From Paulinella micropora (taxonomy: Eukaryota > Cercozoa > Imbricatea > Euglyphida), in assembly GCA_009731375.1 (NCBI GenBank), contig BJOX01000140.1, positions 171,086-199,638 of the forward strand: a stretch of DNA of 28,553 bases. The letters run 5' to 3'. Under the pieces are notes generated by a model. That model did no database searches. It was not told the DNA's origin and saw only the letters and a list, made by a program, of their open reading frames with translations. A program made the translations under genes and the position numbers. Shown piece by piece: positions 1 to 9,991 of the stretch. Every line of letters begins with the position of its first letter. Position 1 is the stretch's first letter.

Positions 1-82
<82 letters not shown>

Positions 83-87
83 CTTCA
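1..87. repeat. CT dinucleotide microsatellite
   Basis: Almost pure CT repeat with a few interruptions, fading into a pyrimidine tract. Read on the minus strand it is a GA repeat just downstream of the ankyrin exon at 110-208, so it would be intronic if that gene is real. Confidence 0.97.
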
Positions 88-109
88 TTTTTTTCTCTTT
101 TCTGCTGAC

Positions 110-208
110 CTTGTTTCTGGCGGTGATGTTGCCGACAGAAGCAACCAGCACCTTTGCGGTGGGCAAGTGACCGTGGCGCAAGGCCAATTGCAACGCCGTG
201 TCGCCACG
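110..208 (-). CDS. Ankyrin-repeat exon (partial gene)
   Basis: Minus-strand exon of exactly 99 bp, 33 codons in phase 0. Its translation fits the ankyrin consensus: it opens RGDTALQLALRHGH and closes VGNITARNK, matching G-x-TALH-x-A-x-x-GH and the V-N-x-x-N-K loop. It is bounded by a good acceptor (pyrimidine tract then TTTGTAG, AG at 209-210) and a GT donor (AAG|GTCAGC, GT at 108-109). Ankyrin repeats are protein-binding helix-turn-helix units. One repeat cannot tell which protein this is. A second phase-0 ankyrin exon lies upstream on the same strand at 5050-5151, so both may belong to one gene with microsatellite-filled introns. A dead fragment cannot be excluded. The domain call is firm; the gene model is inference. 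Confidence 0.7.
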
Positions 209-347
209 CTACAAACAGACAAGACAGCAGCCGTGAGCGCCAGCAGCCCGCACCATCACAACACAATGCGATGGAGGACAAACATCGAACCACGAATATA
301 CGTGTCGTTCTACCTACCTGTTTATCTATCTACCAGCTACCTACCTT

Positions 348-383
348 CCTATATATTATATATATATATAGAGAGAGAGAGAG

Positions 384-422
<39 letters not shown>

Positions 423-445
423 GAGAGAGATAGATAGATAGATAA

Positions 446-477
<32 letters not shown>

Positions 478-510
478 GTAGGTAGGTAGGTAGGTAGGCA
501 GGTAGGTAGG

Positions 511-562
<52 letters not shown>

Positions 563-576
563 AAGATAGATAGATA
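348..576. repeat. Compound GA / GATA / GTAG microsatellite
   Basis: A TA and GA run passes into GATA repeats, then GTAG repeats, then GATA again. Phase and unit change without unique DNA between, as expected from replication slippage. Open frames across it are repeat translation, not genes. The 209-347 stretch before it holds nothing I recognise beyond the ankyrin acceptor. Confidence 0.97.
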
Positions 577-647
577 ACGGACTGTATCTACGTGAATTAT
601 GAGTCTTTTACCATCGGCTGCAATTTTCTGATCGGTGGCGTTGAGCT

Positions 648-1090
<443 letters not shown>

Positions 1091-1226
1091 CGTCAGCCAC
1101 TGAAGGTGTGGAACGACGAAGGTTCCGAGGTCTCTGACAGTGGAGATCGACGCGCCGTCCTCATCTCAGACCTTTTGGCTATTAGCCCGCAGGCAGCCAG
1201 CAGGCAATTTCTAGCCCAGATCTGCT
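1091..1226. other. Unique spacer between microsatellites
   Basis: About 136 bp of GC-balanced unique DNA. No coding frame, RNA gene or transposon end was recognised in it. Confidence 0.5.
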
Positions 1227-1241
1227 TATCTATCTATCAAA

Positions 1242-1274
<33 letters not shown>

Positions 1275-1318
1275 GTCTATCTGTCTATCTACCTACTTAT
1301 CTATCTATCTATCTATCC

Positions 1319-1349
<31 letters not shown>
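1227..1349. repeat. TATC microsatellite
   Basis: Short array of TATC units with CTGT and CTAC variants, followed by unique DNA that leads into the recurring block at 1430-1535. Confidence 0.95.
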
Positions 1350-1429
1350 ACACCATGCGCGCAACAATTCTCCCAATCCCACTCAAAGGGACGGAGAGGC
1401 ACAGGTTGATCCGTTGGATTGCATACACT

Positions 1430-1535
1430 GGGACCCTAGTCCCCATCTCCAGCCCGCTGCCCAGTTAAGTCCGGGCGACGGGCTGGAATGGATGTCTATG
1501 TCTCCGGATATGCAGCGCTGACAGACCATACATAT
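1430..1535. repeat. Recurring unique block, copy 1 (long form)
   Basis: About 105 bp of non-microsatellite DNA closely related to 2188-2292. It ends with GGATATGCAGCGCTGACAGA and then runs straight into CT and TATC repeats. Shorter copies of the same end lie at 3115-3143, 3236-3258 and 3622-3644. It carries the self-complementary hexamer AGCGCT. The repeated pairing of block and microsatellite suggests one amplified unit. Confidence 0.85.
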
Positions 1536-2158
<623 letters not shown>

Positions 2159-2187
2159 CGCGTAGAACCGTCAGACTGCACAAATTC

Positions 2188-2292
2188 GGGGCCTAGTGCC
2201 CATTCCCAGCCCGCTACCCAGTCGCTGATTGGCGGCGGGGTGGAATGGATGCCTATGTCTTCGGATATGCAGAGCTGATAGACCAAACATAT
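2188..2292. repeat. Recurring unique block, copy 2 (long form)
   Basis: Second long copy of the block at 1430-1535. They share CCTAGT, CCAGCCCGCT, the TGGAATGGATG core and the terminal GGATATGCAGAGCTGATAGA. As in copy 1, a TATC array starts at its right edge. Confidence 0.85.
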
Positions 2293-2307
2293 CTATCTAT
2301 CCATCTA

Positions 2308-2385
<78 letters not shown>

Positions 2386-2574
2386 CCTACCTACCTACCT
2401 ATCTACCTACCTACCTATCTCCCTACCTATTTACCTACCTACCTATCTACCTACCTACCTACCTACCTACCTATCTATCTATTTATCTATCTACCTTCCC
2501 TCTTAACTACTTACCTGCCGATCTGAGTACCTACTTATTTACCCGCGCATCTACCTACCTACGTTTGTACCTAC

Positions 2575-2643
<69 letters not shown>

Positions 2644-2664
2644 CATCCATCCATCCATCCATCC

Positions 2665-2733
<69 letters not shown>

Positions 2734-2760
2734 GCTGTCTACCATATATCTATATCTATC
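2293..2760. repeat. TATC/CTAC/ATCC microsatellite
   Basis: Array starting right after block copy 2 with CT and CA runs near 2310-2340. It becomes degenerate beyond about 2740. The 2761-2918 stretch is a decayed CTAC/CTNN remnant without a gene. Confidence 0.95.
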
Positions 2761-2918
2761 TACATACCTTCTTTCCTTTCTACACACTTACCTCACTACC
2801 TTCCTAGTATATAATCAATCTGTCTGCCTAACTATCTAACTAAAACTCTAGCTACCTACCTGCTGGTGCTACTTACCTGTCTGTTAACCTTCTGACTTAC
2901 CATCTGTCAACCTCCTTG

Positions 2919-2969
<51 letters not shown>

Positions 2970-3042
2970 CTATCTCTATTTCCATCTATCTCCATCTATA
3001 TCTATCTATCTATCTATCTATCTATCTACCTACCTATCTATC

Positions 3043-3113
<71 letters not shown>

Positions 3114-3160
3114 TGGATATGCAGCGCTGATGGACCAAAAATGTCTATCTATCTACCTAC

Positions 3161-3200
<40 letters not shown>

Positions 3201-3256
3201 TTATCTATTATCTATCAATTTGTTTATCTATCTATCAGCGCTGATAGACCAAACAG

Positions 3257-3319
<63 letters not shown>

Positions 3320-3365
3320 AACCTACCTATCGATCTACCTACCTACCTACCTACCTGCCTATCTC

Positions 3366-3407
<42 letters not shown>

Positions 3408-3540
3408 CATCCATCCATCCATCCATCCATCCATCTATCTATCTATTTATCTATCTATCTATCTTTCTATCTATCTATCCATCTATCTATCCATCTATCT
3501 ATCCATCTATCTATCCATCTATCTATCCATCCATCCATCC

Positions 3541-3575
<35 letters not shown>

Positions 3576-3641
3576 ATCTATCTATCTATTTATCTATCTA
3601 TTTGTTTATCTATCTATCTATCAGCGCTGATAGACAAAACA

Positions 3642-3683
<42 letters not shown>
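2919..3683. repeat. TATC microsatellite with three embedded block copies
   Basis: TATC array with ATCC patches, interrupted by short forms of the recurring block at 3115-3143, 3236-3258 and 3622-3644. The last two copies also share an upstream TTTGTTTATCTATC stretch, so a larger unit of block plus microsatellite was duplicated here. Confidence 0.95.
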
Positions 3684-3684
<1 letters not shown>

Positions 3685-4355
3685 GTCACATCCTCTCCGG
3701 TTGCCATGTTGCCCTCAAACAAGGCCGTTATACCTGGCGTCACGACTCTGTGCTCTGCACTATTGAAGCTCCCCTTCAAAAACACATCGAGAGGCATAAC
3801 AAACGCTCCCCTATAGACCAAAATGAATCAAAGTCTATGTTTGTGAAAGAGGGCGAGCAGAAGCCTAAGGGGCAGTCATTTCATCGTCCATCTCTGCTCG
3901 ACACCGCAAACGATTGGCAGCTCCAAACCCAATACACCGGTTCTGAGCAAGCCTTTCCTGTCCATATCTGTGTCACTGACCTCCGCCCCGATATTGTTGT
4001 CTGGTTGTCTACCAAGAAGTGTATACTGATCGAACTCACGTGCCCGGTCGAGGAAAACATCCTTGACGCACGAGCCTACAAGACCAGCCGATACAATGGG
4101 CTTAAATCTCAAATCGAGGACAACGGATGGACCTGCCACCTTCGACCAATCGAATGCGGGGCTCGCGGCATGGTATCGTTCTCTCTTCATCGATGTTTCC
4201 GCGCCTTGGGTTTTTCCCATCCCCAATCCAAATCCCTTTGCTTCAAGCTATCGTCCTGCGTAGCTCGTTGCTCTTTTGCGATTTATCGCTCCTGTGCAGT
4301 CAAAAATTGGACTAATCTTCCTCTAGTCCGTATCGGTGACTGCATTCCGTCATAG
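3684..4355 (+). pseudogene. LINE ORF2 C-terminal fragment (R2-like family)
   Basis: Open frame of about 223 codons ending in TAG, without a start because a TATC array replaces everything upstream. It opens [20 protein letters not shown], the stretch that follows the reverse transcriptase in many metazoan non-LTR elements. Further on it has LRPDIVVW, then ILIELTCPVEEN, then YKTSRYNGL and IECGARG. From memory of the family, this is the conserved tail beyond the RT, probably the PD-(D/E)XK-type nuclease region. Only that tail is present, so the copy is 5'-truncated and cannot move by itself. The family call is strong; the exact clade is not resolved. Confidence 0.85.
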
Positions 4356-4663
4356 CCGTCCAGTGTTGCATAGCCCGGGCTAGGTCCCTTCGGGGGTTTA
4401 GGCCTTATACAATGTCATTATTGTAGCTTGCGCAAGCTTACGGTGCTCAAAACACTTGGACTAACGGCTTCCTTTTCTTTCCCTTCTTCCTTATCCTCGC
4501 CACTCTCCATTCCTAGGTTGCATTTTTCTTCAACGTCCTCCTCTTCTTTTTTCCAGAACACAGTCTACCCGTGATTCCCATCCCGGACACATGCACAGTA
4601 CACAAATTACTGTTTGATGTGAAACTGCGTTCCTTTGCAAGGACTACATTCCTTTGCGACATC
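4356..4663 (+). other. Probable LINE 3' UTR
   Basis: Unique DNA after the LINE stop codon. It has a perfect 12-bp palindrome TAGCCCGGGCTA at 4371-4382 followed by CCCTTCGGGGG, which could fold into hairpins of the kind LINE 3' UTRs use for recognition by their RT. It runs into a TATC array at about 4664, which may be the element's tail. The 3' UTR role is inference. Confidence 0.45.
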
Positions 4664-4768
4664 TCATCTATCTATCTATCTATCTATGTATCTATCCATC
4701 TATCCATCTATCTATATATCAACCTACCTATCGATCTACCTACCTACCTACCTACCTACCTACCTATG

Positions 4769-4805
<37 letters not shown>

Positions 4806-4913
4806 ATTTCTACATTTTTGTATCTATCTACACTGCTACCTATCTTCCTACTTACCTTCCTATTCATCCATACATCTACATCTGTAAATCTTTCTATTTA
4901 TCTATCTATCTAC

Positions 4914-4985
<72 letters not shown>

Positions 4986-4986
4986 G
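4664..4986. repeat. TATC/CTAC microsatellite
   Basis: Array with CTAC and imperfect T-rich interruptions at about 4800-4890. It is followed by a tandem CTGAACATGCGT pair near 4998-5021. Confidence 0.95.
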
Positions 4987-5049
4987 TAACACGTTCTCTG
5001 AACATGCGTCTGAACATGCGTTCACATCATTATCAGACACATTGGTTGC

Positions 5050-5151
5050 CTTGTTGGGCTTGTCGACGCTTGCCTTGCTTTCAAGGATGTTTTGCACTGC
5101 AGTTTGCAGTCCGCGTGCAGTGGCGAACAGGAGCGGGGTCCAGTATTCGGC
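5050..5151 (-). CDS. Ankyrin-repeat exon (partial gene)
   Basis: Minus-strand exon of 102 bp, 34 codons in phase 0. The translation opens AEYWTPLLFATARGLQTAV and closes KASVDKPNK, a clear ankyrin repeat (TPLL-x-A-x-x-x-G ... V-D-K-P-N). A strong acceptor, CTCACCTCTTTCTTAG, stands directly before it (AG at 5152-5153). The 3' side reads AAG|GCAACC, a possible but weak GC donor. It has the same phase and the same N-K ending as the exon at 110-208, fitting one multi-exon ankyrin protein read right to left. The intervening 4.8 kb is microsatellite, repeat blocks and the LINE. No promoter or terminal exon was identified. Confidence 0.65.
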
Positions 5152-5175
5152 CTAAGAAAGAGGTGAGCTGTGTTG

Positions 5176-5245
5176 GCACGGGGCAAGGCAAGGGGCGCCA
5201 TCATGCAGCAGAGGGGCAAGGCACGGGTGCGCCATCATGCAGCAG
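5176..5245. repeat. Tandem 34-bp duplication
   Basis: Two imperfect copies of a unit containing GCGCCATCATGCAGCAGA and a GGGGCAAGGCA stretch. On the minus strand each reads LLHDGAP, which resembles the end of an ankyrin helix pair but is too short to call. Confidence 0.7.
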
Positions 5246-5291
5246 ACAACACTGCACGACAAGCGGAACCACCACAGCAGAATAACACGCA

Positions 5292-5293
<2 letters not shown>

Positions 5294-5328
<35 letters not shown>

Positions 5329-5992
5329 NNNNNNNNNNNNNNNNNNNNNNNNNNNNNNNNNNNNNNNNNNNNNNNNNNNNNNNNNNNNNNNNNNNNNNNN
5401 NNNNNNNNNNNNNNNNNNNNNNNNNNNNNNNNNNNNNNNNNNNNNNNNNNNNNNNNNNNNNNNNNNNNNNNNNNNNNNNNNNNNNNNNNNNNNNNNNNNN
5501 NNNNNNNNNNNNNNNNNNNNNNNNNNNNNNNNNNNNNNNNNNNNNNNNNNNNNNNNNNNNNNNNNNNNNNNNNNNNNNNNNNNNNNNNNNNNNNNNNNNN
5601 NNNNNNNNNNNNNNNNNNNNNNNNNNNNNNNNNNNNNNNNNNNNNNNNNNNNNNNNNNNNNNNNNNNNNNNNNNNNNNNNNNNNNNNNNNNNNNNNNNNN
5701 NNNNNNNNNNNNNNNNNNNNNNNNNNNNNNNNNNNNNNNNNNNNNNNNNNNNNNNNNNNNNNNNNNNNNNNNNNNNNNNNNNNNNNNNNNNNNNNNNNNN
5801 NNNNNNNNNNNNNNNNNNNNNNNNNNNNNNNNNNNNNNNNNNNNNNNNNNNNNNNNNNNNNNNNNNNNNNNNNNNNNNNNNNNNNNNNNNNNNNNNNNNN
5901 NNNNNNNNNNNNNNNNNNNNNNNNNNNNNNNNNNNNNNNNNNNNNNNNNNNNNNNNNNNNNNNNNNNNNNNNNNAACCCCCCCCCCCCCCCC
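5294..5992. other. Poly-C tract with 646-N assembly gap
   Basis: A run of 35 C, then Ns at 5329-5974, then AA and 16 C. C-rich sequence on both sides suggests that a homopolymer or C-rich satellite stopped the assembly. ORFs drawn through the Ns are artefacts. Confidence 0.95.
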
Positions 5993-6130
5993 ACCACCAC
6001 CACCACCACAACACACACAATATTACATAAATACACACATATACACAAACACAAACACAAAACACACACACATATATACATACATACATACATATATACA
6101 TATATATATATAATGTATATGTAAGTATAT

Positions 6131-6161
<31 letters not shown>

Positions 6162-6170
6162 TACATATAT

Positions 6171-6213
<43 letters not shown>
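5993..6213. repeat. CAC / CA / TA / TG microsatellites
   Basis: ACC repeats pass into CA, then TACA and TA repeats, then a TG run at about 6179-6213. No gene is present. Confidence 0.95.
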
Positions 6214-6215
<2 letters not shown>

Positions 6216-6236
6216 CCACGAGTTGAGGTGTGCGGG

Positions 6237-6353
6237 TCAACTGGCTGCAGATGCCTGGCAAGAGGGCGCTTTGACCTCAGTGGCGCTGTCGAGACTGCTC
6301 TTGTCGGCGGCCGTCAGTTTCCCTCGCTCTGCTCTTGAAACCACATCATAGGC
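6237..6353 (-). CDS. Possible exon, unknown product
   Basis: Minus-strand frame of 38 codons plus TGA following an acceptor-like site (GTTGCTGGCAG, AG at 6354-6355). The translation starts AYDVVSRAERGKLTAADKSS and has no family I can name. A GAG|GTCAAA donor inside it would instead give a 78-bp phase-0 exon. It lies upstream of the ankyrin exons on the same strand, so it could be another exon of that gene. The main support is GC-balanced, non-repeat sequence in a microsatellite setting, and it may be chance. Confidence 0.25.
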   Translation of the reverse strand, partial: AYDVVSRAERGKLTAADKSSLDSATEVKAPSCQASAAS

Positions 6354-6392
6354 CTGCCAGCAACAGCAGCAACAGCGTTGGTCCTTGTTCGT

Positions 6393-6555
6393 TCCATACA
6401 TACATACATACATACATACATACATACATACACACATAACTACATAACTACATAACTACATACATACATACATACATACATACATACCTACGTACATACG
6501 TACATACGTACATACATACATACATACATACATACATACATACATACATACATGC
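6393..6555. repeat. CATA tetranucleotide microsatellite
   Basis: CATA units with CTAC and GTAC variants. The array ends close to the 5' end of the integrase remnant, as if it truncated or was inserted into it. Confidence 0.95.
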
Positions 6556-6687
6556 ACGTACTATATGTACATGAAAATGTGTTATGTATATCCTAATTGC
6601 TGTCTAAGAAGAAGAACTCAGCCACTAAGCTTGGCTGTGCCACAACGCGCCGCCGCTTGCTTGTCTAATCTCTGCCCCTTCTTGTGA

Positions 6688-7873
6688 GATCATGGATCTT
6701 TCCGTGGCAATCTTGCCAAGGCCTTCTGCAGCATGGCTGGAATCGACTGGCTCACCACAGCGCCATACTCAAGTCTCTCACCATCAGTTAGGCATGGTAT
6801 ACGTAGAACGCAGGCACCAAAGCCTCCGCCGCGCCATCCAGGCACTCTCAGACAAGGACAAGAAGACTTGGCCCAAGGCCATGCCCGCTCTCTCGTTTTC
6901 GCAAAACACCTACGTCTCTACTGCCATCGGCGTCTCGGCCTTTGAAGGTATGATGGCCCGCCAACCACGTACGTCAATCGACATATTTGACACTCCCGAA
7001 GTCATCGCAGCATGCGCGGCCCGATCAACCGCCGCTATGACCAAGTCCGGAACAACGACAATCCAGACGTCGGACCAACTCGACACGCTCCGCCTAGCCC
7101 GGATCGCTGTCACCGCCTACATCAAGGAGTACGTCTCCTTCACTCGCAAGGCCGCCAACGAACAGAAGAACAAGCAACGGTGACGCAAGCTACCCAATTG
7201 GAAGGTAGGTGACCGAGTCACCGTCTACCGGCCCAAACAATCCACCAATGGTGTTCCCGCCTCTTCTGTCCTTCAACACGACGGACCTTATGTTATCGAG
7301 GCCAAGCCCTCCAACAACACCTTTCGCCTCCGCCACGAGCACACCAACAAGATCCTGCGCAAAATCGACATTGCACACCTCAGTCCTTACACGGCCCCGT
7401 CCGACTCGGCTCAAACCATTGACCCGGTCCGGGACCAGGACTATAATGATGATAAACAGGACTATGTGGTTGGTGAGGTGATAGCTTTCATTGATGATGG
7501 CTTACTCAAGTTAGGAACAATCATGGACGAAGACCCCGCTGACGATCGCCACGACTTCCGCGTCCACCAGCTCGGCATCACTTCGCTGACGAACATGCAG
7601 TTCCGCCCTGTCTACGTGGAACCGATCATTCATCCGGACGGCACGGTCACCGAAGGACCGACTCACCTCCAATGGACGAAGCCCCTCAACTCCTGGAAGA
7701 AGATGACGCTCGACAGCGAGAACGATCAAGTCGTCTATCGCGATATCCAGTTTCGAACCGGCCCCACCAATAAGACTAAGGGTTACATCATTCCCGAACA
7801 GCTCAAACGTTTACGCAAACCTTACAACGGTAAGACATACGACTTTCATTTCGTCAAAATGAGATCGAAGTAG
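6688..7873 (+). pseudogene. Ty3/gypsy integrase 3' end, decayed
   Basis: Remnant of the pol 3' end. The first part reads DHGSFRGNLAKAFCSMAGID, the second-Asp block of a DDE integrase. The frame then shifts by +1 near 6769, and the next frame carries MVYVERRHQSLRRAI with the expected catalytic Glu. An in-frame TGA at 7181-7183 interrupts it. The same frame continues with WKVGDRV and GPYVIEA (GPY at 7283-7291), the integrase C-terminal GPY/F module, and runs to TAG at 7871-7873. The last ~135 codons after DYVVGEVIAF are an extra tail I do not recognise. The frame just before DHGS also meets a TGA (6685-6687). Protease, RT and RNase H are absent. The element family is clear; it is non-functional as it stands. 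Confidence 0.85.
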
Positions 7874-8315
7874 ACTCTTAAGTGGTTTTTGCTTTTAGAA
7901 CTACCGACTGACTCTATCTCCTTTCCCACTTCATATACAATCCAACAAGGCTTTAGTATTTTCCACAGGCTTGTACGATAGTCATATTCACATATTTTGA
8001 ATAGGATTCAGCCAAGGCAGGTCACACAACAGCAGCGCTATTTGCCGCTTTGAACACGTAGTGATAGTGTTGGCCCCATGCTCCTATCTCCTGATGTATG
8101 ATTGGGTACACTATATCCGTCCTGCCTCTGTATGTTGTTACTACCTTGATCATTGCGCTGAAACATATACGCACGCACCATATCACGCATCGATCTACAT
8201 CTGCAATCTTTTCTTTGATTCGTTTTTCTTTTACACCTATCTACATAACTATTGGTCGGTCATTATCTGTTACAATTCGTTTCGATCGCAACTCAACCTA
8301 CCGTTATGGTCTGCC
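7874..8315. other. Unique DNA, no gene seen
   Basis: Follows the integrase stop. I saw no polypurine tract, LTR or coding family in it. Short open frames here look random. Confidence 0.5.
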
Positions 8316-8333
8316 GGGGGGGGGGGGGGGGGG

Positions 8334-8371
<38 letters not shown>

Positions 8372-8449
8372 NNNNNNNNNNNNNNNNNNNNNNNNNNNNN
8401 NNNNNNNNNNNNNNNNNNNNNNNNNGGGGGGGGGGGGGGGGGGGGGGGG
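8316..8449. other. Poly-G / poly-A tracts around 54-N gap
   Basis: 20 G, TT, 34 A, then Ns at 8372-8425, then 24 G. The homopolymers probably broke the assembly, and the join may be unreliable. Confidence 0.95.
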
Positions 8450-9357
8450 AGTTATAGGAATCAACACTGCCACGGTACCGGACCGAATTATCAATATTGT
8501 GATAAACTTATTAGTTAAACTTCTTCAAGTTTTTACTTCAAGTTTACACTTCTATTTTTAGTTCCGACACTTCCGAAGTTTTTCCAGTTTATTTATCATT
8601 GAACAGAGGCTGTCACGAGTCATAACTTGTAGTTGCTACGTTCAAGTTTTCAACTTCTATTAACAATATGTTTATTTTTCCATTGCCCGCTGAGTGGCTA
8701 TTTTCTCTAAATATGCTGACTATTGCCTTTTTGTCACATATCTAGTCCATGACTGTTTATTCCTTTTGACGCTTTTTACTGCTCCCAGTCATCTATCGGC
8801 TGACCGCCCTTCAAGTCACTTGAAATAGTTAATGCCAACTGCCAAATAGGTAATGCCAACTGCCATTCAAGTCAAACTTAGTAGGCAAAGACTTTATTTC
8901 TTTCTCAGACTGACTTGAAATATCCAACTGCTACACAACAACAGGTACCACTTGAGAACGTATCCAGTGTTCATTCTCAGAATTTATCTTGTTTCGCTCA
9001 AGATACAAGTAGTCTGTGACTCATGCAACTGTACTGAATAAACTGCCTGGAAGTAAGGCTGACCACTATCATCCCAGAAGTCTCTTTGTACAATTCCTAG
9101 TCTCAATTTCGGACTCTTGAACTTGAATATTGTATTTTCGAGTCTAATGACAGCAGTGTGGCTATTCAAGTGAATGCCGGTGACTTGGTAATCATCTTCA
9201 GTTCCTGAAGTCACAGTGGTGTAGTCCAGACTTACACTAGTCTCAAAACATTATTAAACACTGACAGTCCTCCGTCACGGTGGTAAACATATGCAAGATT
9301 CCATCCACTTAAGTGGATTCCGATTCAATTCACTTATTAATATCAAGTTAATAAGTG
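8450..9357. other. AT-rich region with TTCAAGT cluster
   Basis: AT-rich DNA without a clear gene. It holds nine exact copies of TTCAAGT or its complement between 8524 and 9171, and a 22-bp tandem pair with TAATGCCAACTGCCA near 8829-8865. A minus frame at 8984-9214 (76 codons) contains RDFWDDSGQPYF. This resembles the plus-strand LTR translation FRDDDQYGQPF, which hints at a diverged inverted relative. I would not annotate it as a gene. Confidence 0.5.
9303..9357. repeat. Adjacent perfect palindromes
   Basis: ATCCACTTAAGTGGAT at 9303-9318 is a perfect 16-bp palindrome. CACTTATTAA and TTAATAAGTG (9331-9340, 9348-9357) form a perfect 10-bp stem with a 7-base loop. They lie immediately left of the LTR element's insertion point. 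Confidence 0.9.
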
Positions 9358-9361
9358 GATG

Positions 9362-9981
9362 TGTGAGTTTGGATACAACCCTAAGGGGTAATTACACAAC
9401 GAACTCTTAATAAAAGTCTCTATGGCTGCATACAGAACTAACTCCTGAGAGTAGGTGAAATATCAGTAAATATCTGAGAGGTCACTTCATTTATTTACAT
9501 AAAGCTTCTACTGTTTGCAGTCTTGGGTGCAACGTACGAACATAGATGAACGTTTATGTTGTCTATTGGTCGTTAGTTGTGAGTTTGGTTGCATGCGCAA
9601 CGCTCTTAAAGCACTTGAATGGGTGTATTCAAGTCGAAATAAATTCAAGTGTTTTGAATTCAAAGTTCCCATCGAAAACTTGGTGATTTTCCGGGATGAT
9701 GATCAGTATGGTCAGCCTTTTTAGCCATTCAAGTCCTTGTCCACAAATTTACCGTCTCCTGTGAGTTCACGGAAAAATAGGGGAAAAAGGTAATAGAAAG
9801 GGAAAAAAGGCAATTGTGGGACAAACTTTGAATTGACCGTTTGAAGTCATTTCTGAACGGAATCGAAAACTAGTTAGTGAAGTCGAAACGTCGTACAGAG
9901 GAGAATCTAACGATCCGGTCAAAAAAAGATGGATGTCAACTGTAGCGGTTTTGGCCGGTCGTTAAAGTGCTCAGTCTGATA
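9362..9981 (-). repeat. 3' LTR (intact copy)
   Basis: 620 bp. It matches 20248-20775 plus 22417-22514 almost base for base. In element orientation it runs from TATCAGACTGAGC to CCAAACTCACA, so it ends in CA but starts with TA, not the usual TG. A minus-strand AATAAA (9490-9495) is a candidate poly(A) signal. The 69-codon plus frame at 9515-9724 is duplicated with the LTR and is not good evidence of a gene. It holds four TTCAAGT motifs. Confidence 0.9.
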
Positions 9982-9982
9982 G

Positions 9983-9991
9983 CTCCCTCCC
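9983..9991 (-). other. Polypurine tract
   Basis: On the minus strand GGGAGGGAG lies immediately before the 3' LTR. This is the position and composition expected of the plus-strand primer in reverse transcription, and it fixes the element's orientation. Confidence 0.75.

Noticed and set aside
1165-1190. U2 snRNA-like CCTTTTGGCTATTAG
   Set aside because: Only a short match; branch-site and Sm-site regions are absent.
5152-6124. ORFs with long X runs near the 646-N gap
   Set aside because: They cross unknown bases and homopolymers.
7490-7510. FIDD motif as a reverse transcriptase active site
   Set aside because: It follows the integrase C-terminus and lacks all other RT blocks.
9515-9724. 69-codon ORF, duplicated at 20401-20610
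   Set aside because: It lies in both LTRs and is identical only because the LTRs are young; it runs antisense to the element.
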